A DNA stretch of 64,000 bases. Origin: Liriodendron chinense. Its lineage: Eukaryota; Streptophyta; Magnoliopsida; Magnoliales; Magnoliaceae. The DNA is taken from the NCBI GenBank assembly GCA_003013855.2, contig PVNU02003892.1:1736001-1800000 (forward strand), written 5' to 3'. Both the position numbers and the translations under genes were made by a program. Positions 59,321 to 64,000 of this stretch are shown piece by piece. Below the pieces are notes generated by a model, which was given only the letters and a program-made list of their open reading frames with translations, was not told the origin of the DNA and made no database searches. Each line of letters begins with the position of its first letter. Position 1 is the stretch's first letter.

Positions 59321-60500
59321 ATGGCAACTGACGAAAGTTTGAACAACAACCCCACAGACAGTGCTCCCGGGGATCATCATCTCACATTGACGACTTTCGA
59401 GACATCGCTGGAGGCTTTTCAGCGGGAGAATTGGCTGACCATACAAGGGTTGTAGGCTACCCTCGACCATATCGTATAGGCATAAATTAATCCCACTCCA
59501 TGTTTGGGGTGACGATCAGCCTTCGGTGATTGTTAGGCCACACAATCATGCCGTTTGCAGAGTGCTACCAGCAATGAATCACAGGGTCATGCCTGACGAT
59601 GCTAGCTCCAGCAATGAAGAAGTTGGCAACATGATCCTTCATCAGCTTGTACACGGAGATGATCGAGTAGATCGAGCAAATTATGATTTCAGGATTAAGG
59701 ATAACCTCCCAAGTTTTAACGACCAATTGTACATTAAAGATTTTTTTGGTTGGCTGACGGAAGTTGAACGTTTCATCGACTACATGGAAGTACCAGAAGA
59801 GAAGAAAATGAAGCTTATTTCTTACAAGCTTAAGGGCAGTGCTTTGGCATAGCGAGATCAACTTCAACTCCCGTGCACACGACAGATGAAAGCGACAATC
59901 CATACATGGCAACGGATGAAGCGATTACCATGTGCGCGATTCCTTCCCAGCGACTACGACTAGATATTATTTCAATAATACTAGAATTATCAGCAAGGAA
60001 GCTGGCCGGTGAGAGAGTACACCAAAGAGTTTTATCTTTTGGCGGTGCAGAATGATTTGGTGGAAACTGAATCGCAACACGTTGCTTGGTTCATCAGGTA
60101 GGTTGCGAATGCTGGTCCAGGATCGGGTCTAAATGCATCCCATCTGGATGATGGATAAAGTGATCAAATTGGCTACTAGGGCTAAAATGCAGCTTGAGAG
60201 GTCTAATGTTTGGACCCACCTTATGATGTGGGCCCCCACGACGGGTCCTTCGCAGAACGCCTCACTGGCCAAGGGGAAAGAGCCGGTAGGGGGGGTGTCC
60301 TCAACCTCCTATGGCCGTAAACCGATATTTAGGGAGCGGCCCATCGAGACCCAATGACAAGTGCCCCAGGTCCAAGTAAGATCCACAATCCTTATGATTG
60401 ACCAAGGTCGGACCATTGTTTCTAATGTGGCCAACCAGGTCACTTCTCTAACATGTTTCCTCAATGCCTCGCAGCTAACCTAGCCATCAACAAAAGAGGG
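59321..60500 (+). pseudogene. gag of gypsy element, broken
   Basis: Starts MATDESLNN at 59321; stops at about 59453. The retrotransposon-gag core is at 59645-59850 (DNLPSFNDQLYIKDFFGWLTEVERF, then MEVPEEKKMKLISYKLKG, key residues only). A zinc-knuckle relic with a stop (C-x2-C...GH, near 60417-60445) follows. It no longer encodes a full nucleocapsid protein. Confidence 0.75.
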
Positions 60501-60639
60501 TGCTAAGAATGTGGAAGAAGATCCTGAGTTTGGTGATGTGGAACAAGTAGCCGATGAAGAGGTAGACGAATGAAATTGGGTGACTAAAGATCACGACAAA
60601 TCTTTAGTCGTGAGAAGACTCGTTTACACCTCGAGGAAG

Positions 60640-62621
60640 GAGGTACACTTGCATTAACACAACATATTTCACACGTGGTGTACATGAACGGAAATGTCTG
60701 TGATGTGATCATAGACAGTGGTAGTAAAGAAAACATCATATCAAGAATCATGGTCAAGAAATTGCAAACTGAAGATTGAAAGGCATCATTCACCATACTT
60801 GATCGGTTGAATCCAAAAGGTTAATGAGACTAAGGTAATTAAGTAGTGCATCATCTCATTTTCAATTGATAAATACTATAAAGACCAAGTGGTATGTGAT
60901 GTAGTCGACATGGAGTCCTGCCACATGTTGCTTGGTCAGCCGTGACAATCAGATCGTGATACAATCCACCGAAGATAAGATAACGTGTATATTTTCATCA
61001 AGGATGGCCAGAAAAAAAAAATCCTCGCCCCTATGGGATTGAAAGCGCACTTCGAATTTTCTCAAGAGGAGGGGCATTTTCTCCCAACAATTTACAACTT
61101 TGTTAAGGAGTTTAAGGAGACGGGGGAAATATATGCTTTGGTTGTGAAGGGCAAAGACGTAGAGCCCACGAACATCCCTGCAAGTTTGAACTATTGTTGA
61201 ATTACTTTAAGAAATCTGGCTCAAGGACTTGCCCGATGGGTATCCCCCCATGCAGAATATTCAGCACCATATAGACCTTGTCTCAGGGGTTAGTTTTCTG
61301 AATTGCCCTTACTATCGGATGAGTTCGAAGGACTGCAAAATCTTCTAGGGACAAGTGGAAGAATTGATCCGTAAGGGTCTGGTACAAGAGAGCATGAGCT
61401 CGTGCGCCGATCTAGCATTATTAACTCCTAAGAAAGATGGGAGTTGGAGCATGTGTGTCAACAGTTGGGCAATCAACAAAATTACTATAAAATATCAGTT
61501 TTCTATACCGCGACTGGACGACATGTTGGACATGCTTGAAGGTGCCAAACTGTTTTTCAAGTTGGACTTGAGAAACTTCTATAATTAGATACGAATACGG
61601 CCGGGTGATGAATGGAAGAAAACTTTTAAGACCAATGTGGGTTTGTATGAATGGTTGGTCATGGCCTTTAGTCTTTCAAATATTCCTAGCACATTCATGA
61701 GGTTGATGAACCAAGTTCTGAAGCCATTCATTGGGCGACTCTTTATAGTCTACTTCAACTGATATCTTGATCTATAGTTAGAGTGAAGCAGACCCCATGG
61801 GACATCTCATGAAGGTGTTATAAGTTCTGGCATAGAACAAGTTATACCTCAACCTGAAGAAGTGCCTTTTGTTCTTAGACTTTGTAGTAACATCCATGGG
61901 TGTTCAGGTGGATGAAGAGAAGGTGTGAGCCATTAGGGAATGATCGGTCTCGACTAATATCCATGAAGTGCGAAGTTTTCATGGATTGACGATATTCTAT
62001 CATCGGTTTGTGGGGAATTTCAGCACTATTAATGTGGCGCTGATCACAGATTGTAACCATTCCAGAGTGGACAGAGGAAGCTGACCGAAGCTTTGTCGAA
62101 ATCAAGCAAGATTGTTCATGATCCCAGTTCTCGTACTTCCTAGTTTTGATAAGTTGTTCGAGGTTGTTTGTGACGCTTCATATGTTAGAATATAGGGAGA
62201 ATCTTATCACAAGAATGCATGCCAGTAGCCTTCTACACCGAGAAAGTAGTGATGCACACAAGAAATAGTTGGCGTATGAGTTTGAGTTGTACGTAGTGGT
62301 TTAAGCATTGCGACATTGGTAGTATTATTTGATTCAACGAGAGTTTGTCTTTACACAAGCCATCAAGCTCTTAAATTTATCAATAGTCAAACTAATGTGA
62401 ATCGAGTGCATGCTAGATGAATTTCATTTTTGCAGAAATTCACATTCGTGCTGAAGCATAAGGCATGGGCGCAACAGAACAAGGTGGTTGATGCGCTTAG
62501 TCGCTGTGCATCATTATTGATTACTACGAGCAACGAGGTTGTAGGATTTGAGTACCTTAAGGAATTGTACGTAGAAAATGAGGATTTCAAGGAAGCATGA
62601 ACTAGATGCCAGGAGGGCCAG
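60640..62621 (+). pseudogene. pol (PR-RT-RH) of gypsy element, broken
   Basis: The protease IIDSGSKENII is near 60708-60740. RT covers 61340-61800: ELIRKGLVQES, KKDGSW, then FKLDLRN with the first catalytic Asp near 61560. The YxDD box is damaged: YFN followed by a frame change before DILIY. RNase H has FEVVCDAS near 62158, and the connector VDALSRCASLL is near 62490. At least six lesions. Domain wording fits chromovirus-type gypsy elements; lineage not settled. Confidence 0.75.
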
Positions 62622-63390
62622 TGTAACACCTCGAATTTCAAGGGTTGAGTATGACCTCGACCTCCGAGATTTCAAGTGTCACTTATGCTTTGTGGAAGAG
62701 TGATTTCTTGTTTAATGTTTATAAGGCATCAAAGCATACATTCAGAATCAATTTAAGTAGTAAAGTAAAGACAAAAATTAAATTTAAACCTGACCCAACG
62801 TTTAAAGTTATACATCTAAACATCTATCCTGGGGGTACACGCATCGATGAAATCTCCTGGTTGGTATTTTAAAACACCATCTCAGGTGAGAGTGAGTAGC
62901 TAACTCAATGGTACTATAATTCTAAGTTAAGCAGGTTATAAAACCAATCAAGCTTACATAATGACCACACACAAAACATATATTTTCTTAGACTAATTGG
63001 TTTAATGCATAAATGTCATGAATTCGCACACAATGTATGTCCCGGGCAAAGTTCATATATCAATAAATGATGTGCTAGTCTTTCTAATAATCAACCAGGC
63101 ACACACAATGTGAGTATGATGATCGTTCTTCAGTATCTTGACCTATCTAACAGTCAGACAATTATTTTGAACACCTGTGACATGTATGTATGATTAGTTC
63201 AACTTTTATTAAGTGTTTTCTTATACAACACGATTGGTGAAGTTGAGATACAATCGTTATATCATAAGTTTTAAACCGAACCTATTTGGCTCCCTGCAAT
63301 GCGTCGCCAATCATCGTCAATAACCCACGAATTCCTATCTCGATATCCAGTAATTTGCGCCATTTATTCAATTTTTCATTCATAACAGGG
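62622..63390 (+). mobile_element. Start of an LTR-like element inserted in the gypsy body
   Basis: Begins TGTAACACCTCGAATTTC, the same style as the solo LTR start at 43981. 'tctcaggtgagagtgagtag' downstream resembles that class. It interrupts the gypsy pol at 62621/62622. The 3' end and target duplication were not found, so it may extend beyond the window. Confidence 0.55.
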
Positions 63391-64000
63391 GCTCATCAGG
63401 CCCACTTATAAGTTAGCACCAATAGGGCTTTTCACCCTCACAGTTGCTCAATAGACATTACGGAGAGTCTCGTCACCCCAACTTAGGTCGACAGTTCGAA
63501 CACGGTGTCCTATAGCACCAAGAAAAAGGGAGAGATGAAGCTTGTACAAAAAAAAGATTTCTATTTGTGAAGGTAATCCACATCGCAGTCGATATCTCAG
63601 GTTCTTCTATGTCTTGTGCTCGGTGAGATCTCTCAGTTTCTTGTTTCTTTTATTGTTATTCATCCCTACGTGGGTGAAGAAGATTGGATCCAAGCGGATT
63701 GTGCTTGTGATCAATGTGTAAAAATTCTCTACATAGTGGATTGTTTTTCTAGATGAGTTCTCGTGGTTTTTACCTCTTTGAGGGGTTTTTAATATAAAAA
63801 TCTCTTGTATTCGTGTGGTTGATGATTTGATCTTATTTATTGCATTATCATATCATATAATTCACATAGTTGGGGTGCGAGATCATGAAGTTTTGTATAA
63901 GGCACCTAACACTATATGGATTCAGATACCTTTATTCGCATATTGTATTGAGGGCAAGCAAAATTTGTTCTCTACCAATCTTGATATTTCCACCCGAGAT
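63391..64000 (+). mobile_element. Probable Ty1-copia LTR end, partial
   Basis: 'tttacctctttgaggggttt', 'aaaatctcttgtattcgtg' and 'ttatttattgcattatcat' is the usual wording of copia U5 regions. 'tggattcagata' (63917-63928) may be a worn primer site. No coding before the window ends. Confidence 0.35.

Larger units (their letters stand above)
58744..62621 (+). mobile_element. Decayed Ty3-gypsy retrotransposon lacking its 3' part
   Basis: A putative 5' LTR (about 58744-59286, left edge uncertain) is followed by primer site tggtatcagagc at 59289-59300. Then gag, protease, RT and RNase H, in the order typical of Ty3-gypsy. Sequence stops at 62621 after the RNase H/connector wording GFEYLKELYVENEDF, where a new LTR-like TGTAACACC begins. 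Integrase and 3' LTR are absent from the window. Numerous stops and frameshifts. Confidence 0.8.

Overview
This is a stretch of plant nuclear DNA. It holds intron-split genes with GT-AG junctions, three LTR-retrotransposon bodies with initiator-tRNA-Met primer sites, LINE and SINE tails, MITEs and long AT, CT and CA microsatellites. Nothing is bacterial. Several short dispersed repeats (foldback elements built around 'ccgtccatccattttt' and 'cacaccacaggaaacagtgg') recall repeats I associate with magnoliid or other early-diverging woody angiosperm genomes. That placement is inference from memory, not proof.

Only two host genes can be supported, both on the + strand. At 1220-6516 are the last seven coding exons of a METTL5-type 18S rRNA m6A methyltransferase; its first exon or exons lie upstream of the window. 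At 30247-31723 is a complete five-exon gene for a SPEAR/TIE-type transcriptional repressor (191 aa) with an N-terminal SPL-like motif and a C-terminal LDLDLKLSL EAR motif. From memory, the Arabidopsis orthologues are direct neighbours (At4g28830 and At4g28840), so the pair looks like conserved microsynteny pushed about 24 kb apart by transposons.

Layout: 1-6516 METTL5-like; 6517-9485 unassigned; 9486-10857 head-to-head array of a small TRIM-like LTR element; 10858-14843 intergenic with a tandem repeat interrupted by two SINEs; 14844-19676 decayed Ty1-copia element (Tnt1/Tork-like) with a truncated 5' LTR; 19677-30246 MITEs, microsatellites, SINE and LINE tails; 30247-31723 TIE-like gene; 32665-38041 a LINE tail with a younger, nearly intact Ty1-copia element inside its target-site duplication; 38042-43980 retroelement remnants; 43981-47134 a 3.15 kb solo LTR; 47135-49982 unassigned and low-complexity DNA; 49983-56190 a dense, partly nested cluster of foldback MITEs; 56190-57720 degenerate GGTTGGGTC-type DNA; about 58744-62621 decayed Ty3-gypsy gag-pol cut off by the start of another LTR; 63400-64000 a probable copia LTR end.

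No new multi-gene system was found. The most informative content is the host gene pair, the datable nested insertions with readable target-site duplications, and the inverted TRIM array.
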